Source: Hemibagrus wyckioides (taxonomy: Eukaryota; Chordata; Actinopteri; Siluriformes; Bagridae). From it: a DNA stretch of 64,000 bases. Position numbers and translations under genes: made by a program. Below are positions 24,371-38,772 of the stretch, piece after piece. Position 1 is the first letter of the stretch; every line of letters begins with the position of its first letter. The stretch lies in contig NC_080710.1 in NCBI RefSeq assembly GCF_019097595.1, positions 16,426,780-16,490,779 of the forward strand, written 5' to 3'. The notes under the pieces were generated by a model that searched no databases, was not told where the DNA came from, and saw nothing but the letters and a program-made list of their open reading frames with translations.

Positions 24371-27300
24371 ACTTGCTACGATGTTTGAGGTTTGAATGAA
24401 TTTGTGGTTGCACATGCATCTAGTTAAACAATCAAATACAGTAATAAATATAAGACTGATAACAGTGGGTTGTGATTTCCTTACTTAGAACCAAATGATC
24501 GATTTCTGCATCATATCACTGCATTACAGTTAAGTTACTCTGACAACCTACGTCTTAAAGCTTGGACTTCTTTATGTCCCATTTTGCCTAATCAGTGTTT
24601 TAAGTCTTAACAGATCAGGCTAATCAGTCTGATCAGGCTAATTGTGAACAGGATATGTTTGTGCAGGCTTTCAAATACTTAAATTTAGTTAAAAGCCCAG
24701 AACATGTTCTTATGCAGACAGATGACAAATCTGTTTACTTTCCTACAGACTCATGGATTCACAGATTCAACATTTGACAACTTGGTAAACATATGGATAC
24801 AGTTAAGAAATAATCTTGTTATTATTTGTATTTATTTACATTCAGAATAAAAACAATGAACCCTAATATCTTTATTCATTGTGCACGCCATGCAACAGTG
24901 ATCCTATAAGATAAAGCTATTACAATATTATCATTAGAATGCTTTCTTTCTGTGCTAGAGACAGATGGGTGAAATACACATTGTGGTATATAGTATGCAG
25001 TATGTAATTTTGTTTAGTATTTGTCATAACCTCGACTTGAATGGGCTCTTCCTGATGACTCTCTCAGATATCCAGCTCCATTTGATATTGTAATTGATAT
25101 CTAAAAGATATTAGATATGTGTCACATCACAGAAGCAATGAATACTTTTATATGTTGTACTGCTGTTAAACACACATATTGAGTCCTCCTGCAAGCACTG
25201 CAACACCCCCAGAGCAGTCTTAATTTGCCATTGTGACTTAAATGACTGTTATTGAGCCAGCCTCAAAATGTCTGCCTAAAGAGAAACCAAAATTGAGAAG
25301 AAGAAGAGAGCCGATTGATTGCCTGAGCACTTCTGACTGTTTGGCTCCTCTGTGCAATCTTTTCATTCCTATTGGGAATTTTGTTCAGATATCTCCAACT
25401 AACTTGGTCTGGCCATGACTGAAATCCAAGACACAACAAAAGGATCTAAATGACCCCAAAAGACACATTTTGCTGAGTTTATTTGCTGTGATAACATGAT
25501 GTATGAAATGCCTCAGGTGGTCCAATAAACACTTCCACTATGATTAGGACCAGTTTACACATTTCTCTCTGTCAAGATTTCATAAGCTAGAAAATGTGAA
25601 GCAGGCACCTGGGAGAAGAGCCGAGATAGTGGCAGCTCTCCTAACAATTTAGTGTGCAGAGTTTAAAATAACGATTGAAAGTACACTGCAGGGAGCCAGA
25701 TCCAGGGTCATCCATTTTTTGGAGGACTGCAGTATTGCACTGTTTAATATCTTCTCTTCTTTAACACACACCATTCAATTTATCAAGTCATCAAACCTTT
25801 GTTAAGTTGTAACTAGTGTTATACATGACCAAAAAACAATATTCTGACCTTTACTGACTTTACATTTAACTAAGGACTGTAAACAGTACATAAATTTATG
25901 TTAAATGTCATTTTTTTTAAAAAAGAGGTCTGATGATACTTGATACCACCCATCTGCCATTTTAATGTTCATTATTATTTTCAACTTATTCTTACTAGAA
26001 CACTTAATGACACTTAATCTCTTACCTAGTTCTCAATTATGTTTGGGGGCTGTGCCTGCATAGCTCATAATATACAGTCACGGCAATTAAGCTGAAAGAT
26101 TGGCCTTTGCAGTAGACAAGGATGTCTTAACGGAATAAATGCAAAGCTTTTATTGGACTCAGAGGACAGAGTGTGAGCAGAAACAAATGAGCACAGAGAG
26201 CTCAGCCTTAGCTGCGAGGAGAAAGTGTTCCATTAAATACACAACTGCTTGGAGACGGGCAGAATCGCTCACAGCCACAGCTACTGTCTGGGTGCAAATC
26301 ATGTTCAGCCGAAGCATGGGGACAGTGGAGATATGTGAACAGTTAGAAGTGTATGAAGCACATGGCTATACATGGGTAATATTGGTTATACTGTATATTC
26401 CTGTTTGCTTCTATTCATTATTATTGAGAATTATAGAATATAAACTAAGGTGTGTAAAAGTTTATTATATAGTCTAATTATCCAGAATTCTTCAATAGTA
26501 CTAACCTTATCAAATCTAAACTTCATAGGAATAGAATCAGATTGGAATATGGGATATACTTTATATGTTTCATACCACATCACAGAACATTCTGACAAGA
26601 GTGCCAGCTATAAATCAAATGGCAGGTTTACAGTATATTAATGCACTTGCTATAATACATTATTGTATCTAAAGTAACAGATTATCTACAGGAACATGTA
26701 TAGCAGATACTTCCACTATAATATAATACTTATGCATAAGCAGATTAAAAACATGTTCATTCATTGATATGGTTAAGCTTTTTTTAAGGACATGTTTGTT
26801 TACCCTTCTGGATGGAGCCTCGGGTGTAAGTATCAGTACGTAGGAGGACAACAAGAGTAGATTATTAAGAACCTTGTAAACTTCTAAAGGAGTCTCCTAA
26901 TCCTTGCTAATTTATAACCTTTTATAAAATTGGTAACATTCTGACAACATCATGAAGTAAGTCATGTATTTATTCTGAATACTAAAGAATACTAAAGTAA
27001 AAATACTACATTCTAAAGAAACTATTTTAAAGTTAAGTTAAATCATGAAATAGGAGCATGCAGTTGAGTGACGTACACAGTTGCTCAAATATCCAGAATG
27101 TGAGGAAATAGATTTTCTCAAAGAGTAGAAATCAATTTGAACAGTTCAGTGTTGGTGTATTAGACTGTGCCAATTATCAAAAGAAACCAGCTCAATCAAA
27201 TGTAAAAATAAATCATAACCTTTTCAGCCATACTGACCCAAACCAGAAAACTCGAACATTGCAAGAAATCACTTATACCTTCAATACATCTCCTGTTTCC

Positions 27301-28700
27301 GTTTCTACTACACTCTTGTCCCTTGTGTTGACCTGACCAGAATATTGGAGATGGAAAACTCACATCACTTGTCCTGAACTGTATTTATTCTCTTCTCTCA
27401 GACGTTCATGCCCTCCTCTTCACCCCTTCTTCAGTCTCCAAGATCTTTCTGATGTTTCCAATGAATAAACTTTTCATGTTAATTCATTACATGAAGGATT
27501 ATACCAGACAAGGAGTGATATGAAATGATGATCTTATTTTGTTTCTAACAGTTTTTAATGTTGCCATTTATTGACAAAGCAAACATTTACTGAATAGTGA
27601 ATTTTAATAAGACTCTGAAGACTCCAAATTAATTGCAAGTGCCAAGGCGGGTGAAACAGTTGAATGAGAAGTGCTAGGTCTCTATATAAATTCCACCCAC
27701 TGGTAATGGCATGCTATGAATTATGTATTGACACTGGCTCATGAATCATAAGAGGAATGGCTACAGAACTTGCTCTAGGCACAAAACTATTCGGAAATGC
27801 ACAAGTTACCCAAAGGAACATAGTCACACGTTAAAAATATCATGAACAGATGAAAAATGTTGACGCTTTACATCACACATACTCAATCGTAGATGAGCGT
27901 GGTGTTTTTGTATAATAATTTTCAACATAAGTTTTCAACAGCATGATAAGTGATTCTGTTTCTGCGCATATCAATTTGACCTTTGATCCCTAGTCAATTG
28001 GAGAACATTTTGCCATACGGAATGAAAATTGAACCATATCCACATCACCCACATTGCTATAACAACTGATGAGTTTCTTTTTACACTGTCAAAGACAGAC
28101 TACCAGCATCTCTGTCTAGTCCCAGAATAACATTGCAGTGGGTTATTGCATATTAAGGGTAGATTAAGGCCAGTGACTATTCAGTAATTACATGGCCTTT
28201 TCCAGTATTAGCATGAAATTTGTTTTATATTTCATTGACATTTTAATAACTTCTTTCTCACATACATTTCCTTCTAATAGGACAGTAGTCTGTAACGGTA
28301 AATGTCAAAAATCTGAACACATAATGGCTTGAATTATCATAGGAGTTATCAATTATGTAATGGTGCCTGCAAAGTAGGACTTAGGAGATGGCACACTTTG
28401 CCTGTATACATTTTTTATTTTAAAATAATACATTTTTATCATTTTTTAGAAAAAATGTAGAGTAGTATGAAAGTAAAAGTTTGGTGAATACAGTTTATCA
28501 TACAATGTAATCTGATAGAAAATGTTAAACACAGGATTGAGACAACTGAAAAATGAACAGGTTTCAGTCAATTCTTATATAAAATACATAAAGTCTCATC
28601 TCATATGATTTCCATTACAGTAAAACATTGCTAATATGCCGTTTTGTTTTACACTACTTATATGTTTTGATATAATCTATCTCATTCAGCTCTACATGTA

Positions 28701-29200
28701 TATACAGCTCTGGAATAGAGCTAACAGGTACAGGTATTGGTGAGATGAACAGTTTTGTTTAATTTTTTGTGAACTGCTGACAATATTTCTCCTAAATTCA
28801 AAATATAACTATTATTATTTAGAGTGTGTATTTAAAGGAAATGACAACACATCAAAATAACCCAAGATCATGCAGTATTTGCAGAGCTTTAATAACTCAA
28901 ATAAAACAAAATGCAAATAATTTGTAAACAAATTGTGTTAATGCTTTGGCTAAATAACATTAAGAAATCAGTATTTGGTGGAATAACCCCTATTTGCATG
29001 TGTTTTGGCTCCATGCTCTCCACCAGTTTTTCACATTGCTGTTGGGTAACTTTATACCACTCTTTTGCAAAAAAGCAAACAGCTCAGCTTTGCTTGATCG
29101 TTTGTGACCATCCATCTTCCTCTTGATGACATTCCAGAGATTTTCAATAGGGTTCAAATCTGGAGATTGGGTACTGGTCTGTTTTTTCCAGAGCTGTATA
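28701..29200. mobile_element. Tc1-like MITE with perfect 15-bp terminal repeats
   Basis: TATACAGCTCTGGAA at the left end and its exact complement at the right end, including TA target bases; 500 bases in all. On the - strand an internal remnant reads SPDLNPIENLW, followed by a K-rich helix, the third catalytic (Glu) motif of Tc1/mariner transposases. The rest of the transposase is deleted. Confidence 0.88.
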
Positions 29201-30195
29201 TATGTATTGTCACACTGCAACAATGCAACAATAGCATTGGAAAAATGCTGTTGAAGAAGCAGAGTTCTTCTGGTAAACATTCAAAAGCAACCTTGCTGTA
29301 TAATACTAATATGATTAAATGAGCCTTTAACGCATGAAGGTGAGTGGAATTTCTATAGTTTTACAAAACAAAGTAAACAATCAAATAAATAACCATTTTA
29401 AATGGGATTTTGCAAAAGTAGCCATTATTTCCATGTCCTATTTCCTGCTCTGCCTGCAAAACTATTGTTAATCATATGCTTATAAAGACGTCCTTATTGC
29501 TTTTCATAAATAAAAATGCCCAAAAGATGGACCTAATCTCTTTAAATGCTGGATTTAATGTGTAAATTGTGTTCAATATATATTCATTAAAAATATATTA
29601 GAAAAAATTGACGCACAGCAAGAGTCCATGCCAATGAATCGTCTTCAACATGTGAACAATTCCATTTATGCAGGTGACTATAACATTACTTACATTGATA
29701 TTTCAAGTATCTTACCCATGCAATCTCCAGTTTAACCATATTTGGATATGAATATGGTTATGTTGAGTGAAAATGTACTGCTAATAGATGTCGGAATCAC
29801 CAAGATAAAAAAAAAAAATGCATAAAAAAAGGCATAACTTGTGAAAGCGTGAAAGCTCAGTTTCTGTGGTTTACAGTCACACACACACACACAATGGGTA
29901 AAAATATGACTTCAGTGACATAGGTGAAGATTAGAAAACATCACCTGATCCTTTTCAAATCTTCAACTGGCCAGTTTCAGTTAGTATGTGTCCACTGTAG
30001 CCTTCAGATTCCTGTTCTTGATTGACAGGAGTAGATCATTCACCTCAAGGTTGTATGATTTATACACTCTGAGATGCTTTTCTGCTCACCACGGTTGTAA
30101 AAAGTTGTGATTTGAGTCACTTCTTTTACTCATAGTAGTCATTTTTTAACTTAACATGTAATATGCAGAAATGTAGCAAAATCCATTTTATAAAA
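29201..30195. other. Non-coding stretch with repeat fragment
   Basis: AT-rich unique sequence with a short (AC)n at about 29877-29893. At about 29960-30125 lies a fragment related to the repeat at 23919-24370, sharing 'cacctcaagg', 'gatgcttttctg' and 'tcaccacggtt'. No gene seen. Confidence 0.6.
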
Positions 30196-30905
30196 TGCAT
30201 ACAAATTCAATTCAAATTTTATTTGTCACATAATCGTACACAGTATGATATGCAGTGAAATGCTTACACGACTATTTGCTCTGACCCTTGAAAGGGAAAA
30301 GGAATAAGGACAGAAAAGACAGGGATAAAATGTAAAATATAAAATACGTAATATAAAATATAAAAAAAACTACAATTATAAAATATTAAATACTACAATT
30401 CACAGTGCATACAGAATATGTATATAAAATATAGAATATATATAGAAATGTAAGATATGTTAAATGTAAACAACTGTACTATATTGTATTATATAGAACT
30501 ATATAAAAATGTAAAATCTAAACAACTGTATTATACAGAACCATATAAAGTGAATAGTGTGCAATAATGTGCAAGGTGCAGACAGCAGCAGTATGGGGTG
30601 GTCATTTAGTGAAATAAGGTGATGAGATGATGAGAGCAGTGGTATTGTCCATCTTAAAGCGCAGATGTGCACAAGTCCTCTTTGTGTATAAATGGGACCA
30701 GAATGTCCCACATATGTGCCATATATGTTTATGTTTTATGTATTGTGTGTCACAGTCCTGTAATGTGCAAATGTACGGTACAGTTTGCTGTTTTCCAACA
30801 TGTGTGTAGGAAGCATTGCAAGTCCAATCAGTTGAGTCCTATGTGGAGTTCTGGTTGAGAGACCATATAGCCTACGGGAAGAAGCTTCTCCTCAGTCTCT
30901 CCTTT
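30196..30905. repeat. Probable dispersed repeat, AT-rich core
   Basis: It opens with 'attttatttgtcaca ... gcagtgaaatgctt' and closes with 'gggaagaagcttctcctcagtctct', wording I recall from common fish interspersed repeats. The middle is built of degenerate (ATATAAAAT)-like units. No coding content; the family is not assigned. Confidence 0.45.
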
Positions 30906-32015
30906 CAGTAGATACACATTAAATTATAATCACATCTTCTTCTTTCCTTTAGATCAGATACACAGAAGTAGCACTGTAACTATTAATAGCAACTTATTCA
31001 GTATCTACCATGTGTTATCTCTTTTTTGTTTTTAAACAATTCACAGCTGTCTGCAGTTCAGTGTAAAAGAAAAACTATTAAAGGAGATTACAGTCTAGTG
31101 TTAAACATTTATACTTACCCATAGTTCTATGGAGCCCTAACCTGACACGTGAAGCACAGGGTAAAATGAATTCTGTTGTGTGTTCTATGTCCTGAAGGCC
31201 ATGACAGATGCGCGTCGTGAACAAACAGCCATATTTGCTCTGAAGCTGTCATATCGCTTAATGAGGTTAGCCAGCATCCATGAATCATAAGGTAAATATG
31301 TAACTTTAGGTCATGCAGCAGGCAGGGAATCACTCCTCTCTGAGAGAAGCTGTTAGTGTGTGATGTTTGATGGCTTACAGTGATGCTAATCTGCATTTGA
31401 TTCCATTGCATAAATTACAGGGTGTTATAAAGTATTGAATTGTTCAGTCCTAATGCATAATTCTACCCTTGTTACTTTGTTTAGAATAAACCTTAGCAGG
31501 AACAAGATTTTTATAAAATTGCACAAAGTTCATTCATTCCTTCATTCATTTACAGTTTAGTATGACAAAATACAAGCCAACAATGATGTTTAAGGCACCA
31601 GAAAGCTATATGTCCTTTATTTATACAATTAGATCATATTAGGATACACAGTAGTACAGTATATTATAATGTGATTAATAATATATTATGCATAGTGAGC
31701 AAAAGTTGCAAAATGAAAAAAAAAAATTAAAATAAGTTGAACAGTGTCCAGGTCTAGACAAAAATCATTTTTAAAATAGATGCATCCTCTATCTAATTTC
31801 TTGCTATAAATGAGCTTCTTCTCCAGGTTATATGCAAGATCTGTAAAGAGAGGGTTTAGAAAAAGGGTTTAGTAAAAATTACTGTGCTTACTGTATATGT
31901 AAATATCAGTTATAAGAAGGTATGAGATAAAGACTGACATGAAGATTGAATTATTGTTCCAAGTGAAATTACTTATATTATTTTCCAGGGTGTGTGGAAT
32001 GTTGAACGTTTCATA
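30906..32015. other. Non-coding stretch, partly complex sequence
   Basis: Mostly AT-rich. The segment 31110-31430 is unusually complex, with homeodomain- and octamer-like motifs (ATGCTAAT, CTTAATGAG), and may be a conserved enhancer. No coding gene seen. Confidence 0.5.
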
Positions 32016-32022
32016 TTCCTTT

Positions 32023-32118
<96 letters not shown>

Positions 32119-32119
32119 T
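32016..32119. repeat. Microsatellite (CTTT)n
   Basis: About 25 nearly perfect TTTC units. Open frames across it that read as poly-(FLSF) are artefacts of the repeat. Confidence 0.97.
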
Positions 32120-32594
32120 GTTACTTTTACTAGTTCTAAATAAACAAGATAAATATCTGATACAATTCCAAACATACTGGGTGATTATTGTGCATAGATT
32201 ATGATATATACCAATATATTTTAACTGACATCTGAAATTCCAGACAAGGTCTAGGGTAAGAAGGCAAAATGGCTTAACTGAATTTCACACAGGCTATATG
32301 ACAGAGAACAGTAAAGCAAGTATGTGCTAAGAAGTGCAATAAAGCAAAGCCGGCGTAAAGATTTCATCACTGATGATGCTAACATTGGATTCTTTAGTGT
32401 TAATCTAGAGATTTACATCCATAATCTTACACATCAAAGGACATCAAAGTCCACACAGTGCAGACACCATGGGCTTTGCAGTTCAGACACGTTTGGATTC
32501 TTCCCAGTGATCTAATAATAGGGTGAAGACTTTCAACTATCTTCTCTTTGACTTCTGTAAAATCCATCAGGTAGAAGTACTGTTTGTTTATCTG

Positions 32595-32782
<188 letters not shown>

Positions 32783-35700
32783 GTATTTAAACTATTACTT
32801 GAGGAGTTACAAAAGAGTATTTTGTAAATTATTGCTAAATGTCTTTAGTCAATAGTCTTCATCTTGCTTAACTTCCACACTGTGAATCAACATATAATTT
32901 GAGCTGTTGACCATGAAGATGTGAGAACGCTTGTTTTGGTTCTCATAATTTTTTAAGGTCAATTGAATCACATATAATTAACTTTAAACTTCTCCAGCAG
33001 TCAGCCCATTCTCATTCAACAATCAATCTACAATGGTTATCCTTCTGAGTAATCTTCTCTGAATCTACCAAGTGCTGGTTCGTTTCTGACTAAAGAGGCG
33101 GCCAACACTGTCAACCAAGCCTTGATCTTTTCTAAGTTTGATCATTTCTAATGCTGCCACTTCCTATTATCTGCTCTTCTGATTAGTTACTGTGAGCTAC
33201 TGTCATACTGTCATTGTGCCAGTAAAGTAAAAAAAATACAATAAACATTTTTTCGTTGTCCTTTCTCATTTGTACAACACAACCACCTTAAAGCTTTCTT
33301 AATAAAATGTCTTGTATCAGTTTAAACACATCTTATTGATTCTGAAATGTGAGTGAAAATGTCTGAGTGGAAATTAATGAATAATTCAAGATTAACACAA
33401 ATAATCGTTCATTTATGTTTATTAACACAATATTATAGATCACTGGATCTGGTTCAAGTACAAAAAGTAGTATATCTACAGAGTTGTGGAAAATAATTCA
33501 GTGCCCAATGCCTTTCTATCTCTCTGTTGGTCTATGTGGCTATGTGTGAGAAATGGGTCTGGTGGTGCAGGTGTTAACTTATGAGCAAAAGCACAGGGAG
33601 TAATCCAGTAGGTTTCCGTTTTACAGCTGCCCATGCAGATTTTTAAAAAATCCTTTGCCTCATTAAGGTGACAAGTTTTCCCCAGAACCAAACAAATCAA
33701 GCAGAACTGGTGCGTATATAAGGCCAATTTGCTGAATTTATTCATTCTTTCAACATGTGAACTCTGAAGACTAGACAGACTCACAGACTCCACTTGTAAG
33801 AATATCCACTCATAAATTAGCTCTAGGAAGATTGGCTATATAACAGATTAATATTCTATACTTGTAATCCTCCTTGAATTATTAGAAGAAGCTCATCCTA
33901 AACTGAAAACAGAATCATGACTGAAATCAAAGCAAAAGAAGAAAACAGAAAAATTCAACTTGAAACAATATGATTTGAAAAGCTTCATGACATGAAATAC
34001 ACACGCCCATCTTTTTGACTTTTAAATCTATGGTGGGAATCCCTCATACAACATTCATTAGGGCTGGTCAGGACAGAGATGCCTTAATGACCCTTAATTG
34101 AATCTCTTTCAAAAGAACTCAGAAAAAGTTCCCCTTGTGGCACAAAGAAAACGTGCTTGTTTTACCAGGAGCCTGTAATGTGTGTAACGTCAGTAAGATG
34201 CATGCACTCATATGTGGTGTGCCCTGTATTGTATTGATCCTGTTTGCAGTAAGTGTGGGTGGTGATTAATATTTTATTGAATATTTACACACCAGTGTGC
34301 TCTCATTAACTCCCCTTCAGAACACACACTAATGTTTTACTGCAGGTATTATTTCATATCATATCGCATGAGGAATGACATATTCATATATACAGTTCCA
34401 GTGATAGCTTCCTATCTGGATCTACATTGACCTTTTGATTGATTTTAAATTGCTTACGTTCATTTGCATTCAGCTGGCTGCTTGTGTTGTTTGAACAGTG
34501 ATACACTTATGTTTACTTTCAGTGCTAAGAACATATGCATATGGTTTATAACTGGCAATGTTAAATTTACACGGATAAGCTTCTATTACCATAGAGATTT
34601 TTTAATATCAGTTAAAGGTATAAATTAAATGAATATTATATAAGGAATATCAGTATATCAGAATAATTGATATTGTCCTTCATTGGTGTAGTTTTTCCTT
34701 TATATTGATATGCAGTGTGCTGTAGATGTAATTGTGAGGCTTGAAAAAATATTTCTCCTTGAGTTGAATTCAAAGACTATTCCAGGGACACTGGCCATGA
34801 GGTGACAGGGCAAACCCATATTTACTTACTCATTCATTCATTTTAGTGCCAATCAACCTAACAGCATTTTTTGGAAAATAGGATGAAACTAGGGAACCTG
34901 GATAAAATCCACATGGATATATGGAGAACATGAAGTGAAACTTCACACTGATGCCAACCTTGAGCTCAGGATCACATTCTGGAGCAGTGAGGTAGCAACA
35001 CTACCTGCTCCTCCACTGTACTGCCCCAGTTTTTCTCTCTTTCTATTGTCTTATAGTATATATCACAGCAGAATAGATTTTAGTGACATAATTCATACAG
35101 GCAGTTTTGAGGGTGCTATGATGCATTTGCTCTTCTGCATCACTTGCATGTTCCTATTTTGGGCATCTAGTCAGAGAAATCTCACAATTCAATTGAATTA
35201 TTATGTGCTGAATGCACATAATAATTCAAGACAAATTCTAGGCTGAATTCATAATCATTGTTTTCAATATCAGTCATAATAATGTATAAAATAATGCATG
35301 CTATTGGTAGTTGCAGAATGTATGGATTGTGTGCGCATGCTGCTTTATGAATCAAATTAAGTGTGTTTATTGGATGGAGGGGAAGAAAAAAAATCGATAA
35401 CAGCAAGCATCTTAACAGTTATCATGGATTTTACTGTTGCAATGCTAGTTAGTGAAAAGTCTAGACACCAGATTTAATGTGCACTGTATATGTGTGTAAA
35501 CTGAATCAGCTGCATGGCCAGCATTCTTGTAATTGTCTGACAATAACCAATGCATCAGACATCAGATTAAACAACAGGAATCTCAGGGTTAATAATACAT
35601 TTTGGTTTAACCTCTGAACAAAAATTCAGTTAAAATGACATCCATGTAAACATCTAGCACAATGATTTTATAGGAAAAAATATCTTTAAAGAGTGTTAGG

Positions 35701-38640
35701 ATGACAGAATATTTTGTTGTCCCTTTGTGACTGAGGTCTGTAAGCTGAAGCACACACAATGCATGACCCCTTAATAAGAATGGATACTTCTCATTTTTGC
35801 TGAAGCCTAAATAAAACCATGTGACATATGTCAGTGTGTGGCATCAGAGATCGCTGTCCCTTCATACGCCAGTCTCTTATTGTTGCTGACATTTTGACGT
35901 TTGTATTCTAAATACACTCACTTGTGTGAACATTGACTGAAGCTCCTCATTGATGTGTCAGTTTCTTGGCTAAGACTCTTCTCGGAGCATTAATCTGTTC
36001 TCAGGCAGACAGAGAACTCATCTTAATATCAGGAGAAATACATCTTAATATCCCTGAATATTTGCAACCCAGTTTTTTTTTGGATGTTAGTGTTGCTGTT
36101 TAATCCATTAGAAAAGATTAACAGCTTCAGATATTGATGTCAGTCATCTGTCAATTCCCTAGTAATTGCTACACCTGGGAATGAGTGGTGAAAAGGGCTG
36201 TGGGAATCACTGACATTGTGCTATAATTGGTTCAAATGCTTGATGATGTCATTAATTGAATAAAGAGGCTCTCCTCAATTTTTTTAGCGATCATTGACGA
36301 GACTCTGCACTCGGGCTGTTGATGAGTTTGTCACATAATTACTGCACTTGCAGCCTTTCATATGCGATGTGTCCTCTCAAATTAAAGCTGAGATGAATGC
36401 TATTGCTAATAATAGTGTCAGATTAGATAATAATTCACAGTGCAGGATTTAGGACATAATTTAATCCAGGATAGATGTATTTACACATATAAGGTCTCAA
36501 CAAAGATGTAAAGAAAAGTCATTATAACCTGCAGATACAGTATATAACTGTATAAACATATACAGAACATATAACCTATATAAGTCCTTCATTTAAAAAT
36601 CTGATCAGGAGAGGGATACAAAATAATTTCCAAAATGTTAGATGGAGAATTTATTTATTTTTACTGCATTGCAAAATTATATTTTTAAAAAATGCACATC
36701 ATTTTTCTCTTAATTGGCTTTTCCAGTCTTTCCAGTCTAAAAACTCAGTGTCTATGATTTAATTACATTCAAAGTACTGTTACAGTGAATCATGTCCTCA
36801 AGTACTGTAATAAGAGAGCATCTAATACATAACTTTCACCTCCAGATTTTTCCAACTTATCTACTATTTAGTGGTAATCATTTGTTTTATTATCATTTAG
36901 AAGGATTTGTCAACTCTAAAAAATCAACTCCATTTCCATGTATTTCAGCTACATACATGAGAAACACTGAATCTGAATCAATTATAAAAATACTTAATAT
37001 CTTAATACTTAATAATGCCTATAAACTCCCAGAAGCCATCAGGAGGTCCATGCTTACATTACTCACTCTAGTTAGTGCCTACATTTGTTATTAATTACAC
37101 TATAGCTGCTGAATAATTCATGGAAATTACTCAACAATATGCTTTAAGGTGAATTACTGAATAATAATTTAAGAATTAATAGGGCTTATGCTTCTGAAGA
37201 AAGAAAACAGAGTACATTCTTTCATCAAAATGGGTTTTGTAGACCTCGTTGACTAGGAGGTCATGTTTATTGGTTACGCTGGATTCTGGGCTCAGTCTTT
37301 TTGTTTGCTAAAAGTAACTGACCTAAAATTATCGAACAGAGTTTAGAATTAAATAATTTATAGTTTGTTTGGTTATTATTGATTGATTATTAATAATAAT
37401 CTTTATTATTGATTTGTCAGCATGAACCAAAAACATGCAATCAAGTAATCTCTCTCTCTGTCTCTCACACACACACACACACACGCCAGATGTTAATGAT
37501 CTTTGAGGAATACATAGTAAGAATCTATCGCTGTTATCGACGCTCTGCATGTTGATATTTCACCAAGTAACTGATTTGTTCACTTTTCTAGATGTTGTGT
37601 AATCATGGAGCATCTTGCTCACTTCTCCATTACATTCTATGGATATTATTATTGTGCTTCATACACTCAGTGGTCAAAATGGTTTCCCCAAGCTCAGGGA
37701 AGAAGTATAGGACACAACATTTAATAAGGTTGTCTAATTGGGTTGGTTTAGAAATACTCTGGGCAGCCAAGATCTTGTTTTATAGCAAATAACTAGAATT
37801 AAATTAAATAAAGTGCAGACTGTGTGTCTATGATGTACAGATCAATTTCTATTGTACAATAGAAACAAAGAAAAAAGAAAAAAGAGGGGATTATAGATTA
37901 TGGAGTGGATAATATCTGTACTTCAGAAATGTGTGTGCACCACAATGACCTTCCCATGGAAAGACTATGAAAAAAAGAAGAAAAATGTGTCTCACTTTTT
38001 TTTAAATGCATGGATTGTTTCAGGTTTATTGTGTGGATTTTGAAAGTTGGCTAGAAATTGTACTGAAACCTGGCAACCCTGGTTATTGACATTAGCTCTT
38101 CTGTGCATCCTAATGCGCAGCATTCTTTTATGCTAAAAAGGGACTAAACAGTAGCCTATAGCATAAGTCATGTGTGATTATCTCTCGACTTAATTTTGTT
38201 TGAGGCTATGTTATTACTAATGTCAACATATAACTGAATAAGGAAACAAAATCAGCTTTTGTTAAAAAAAAAAACCCTCAGCACTCTGATGGACTCAGCT
38301 TCTTGATTTTTTCCCCCTATTGTTCACACTTACATTTATATCATCTGTCTCCTTGCAGTATTACTCTATAACAATGATTTGTGTGTCTCTAAACACTACT
38401 CTATTGCCCTTGGGAGCCAATTTGCTTCCTGTCTCTTTGGTGTCCAGTGCTTCATTACACACTGTGTGCTCCATGTACCTGTGACTGGGCTCAGCGTGTA
38501 CTGCAGGGCACATGGAGCTCTGGATGACTGATTCAACTGTAGTCCACTTTTCCTTTTGACTCTCTTACATACTCTCCTAATTGTTCACTCAATCACTTGC
38601 TCTCTTACTCTTAGTCTCTGTGTTGCTTTGAACTCAGAAT
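32783..38640. other. Gene-free stretch
   Basis: AT-rich, no exon or gene recognised. It contains a perfect 16-bp hairpin (35193-35229), a (CA)n tract (37467-37484), and two complex unique segments (34050-34330 and 35860-36430) that could be conserved non-coding elements. The rest shows nothing notable. Confidence 0.6.

Positions 38641-38772
<132 letters not shown>

Larger units (their letters stand above)
23071..28700. other. Non-coding stretch upstream of CNOT10
   Basis: Contains two listed transposon-derived blocks (23265-23918 and 23919-24370), then about 4.3 kb of AT-rich unique sequence. Two segments, about 25170-25430 and 26060-26330, have higher complexity and look like possible conserved non-coding elements. 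Open frames are short and match nothing I know. Confidence 0.6.

Noticed and set aside
26139..26477. 112-codon + strand open frame
   Set aside because: Middle part is complex but does not resemble a known protein, and the end runs into AT-rich low-complexity codons; no splice signals.
36461..36476. TTAATCCAGGATAG resembles part of mature miR-26
   Set aside because: The 5' seed half (TTCAAG) is missing and no complementary arm is found nearby, so no miRNA hairpin.
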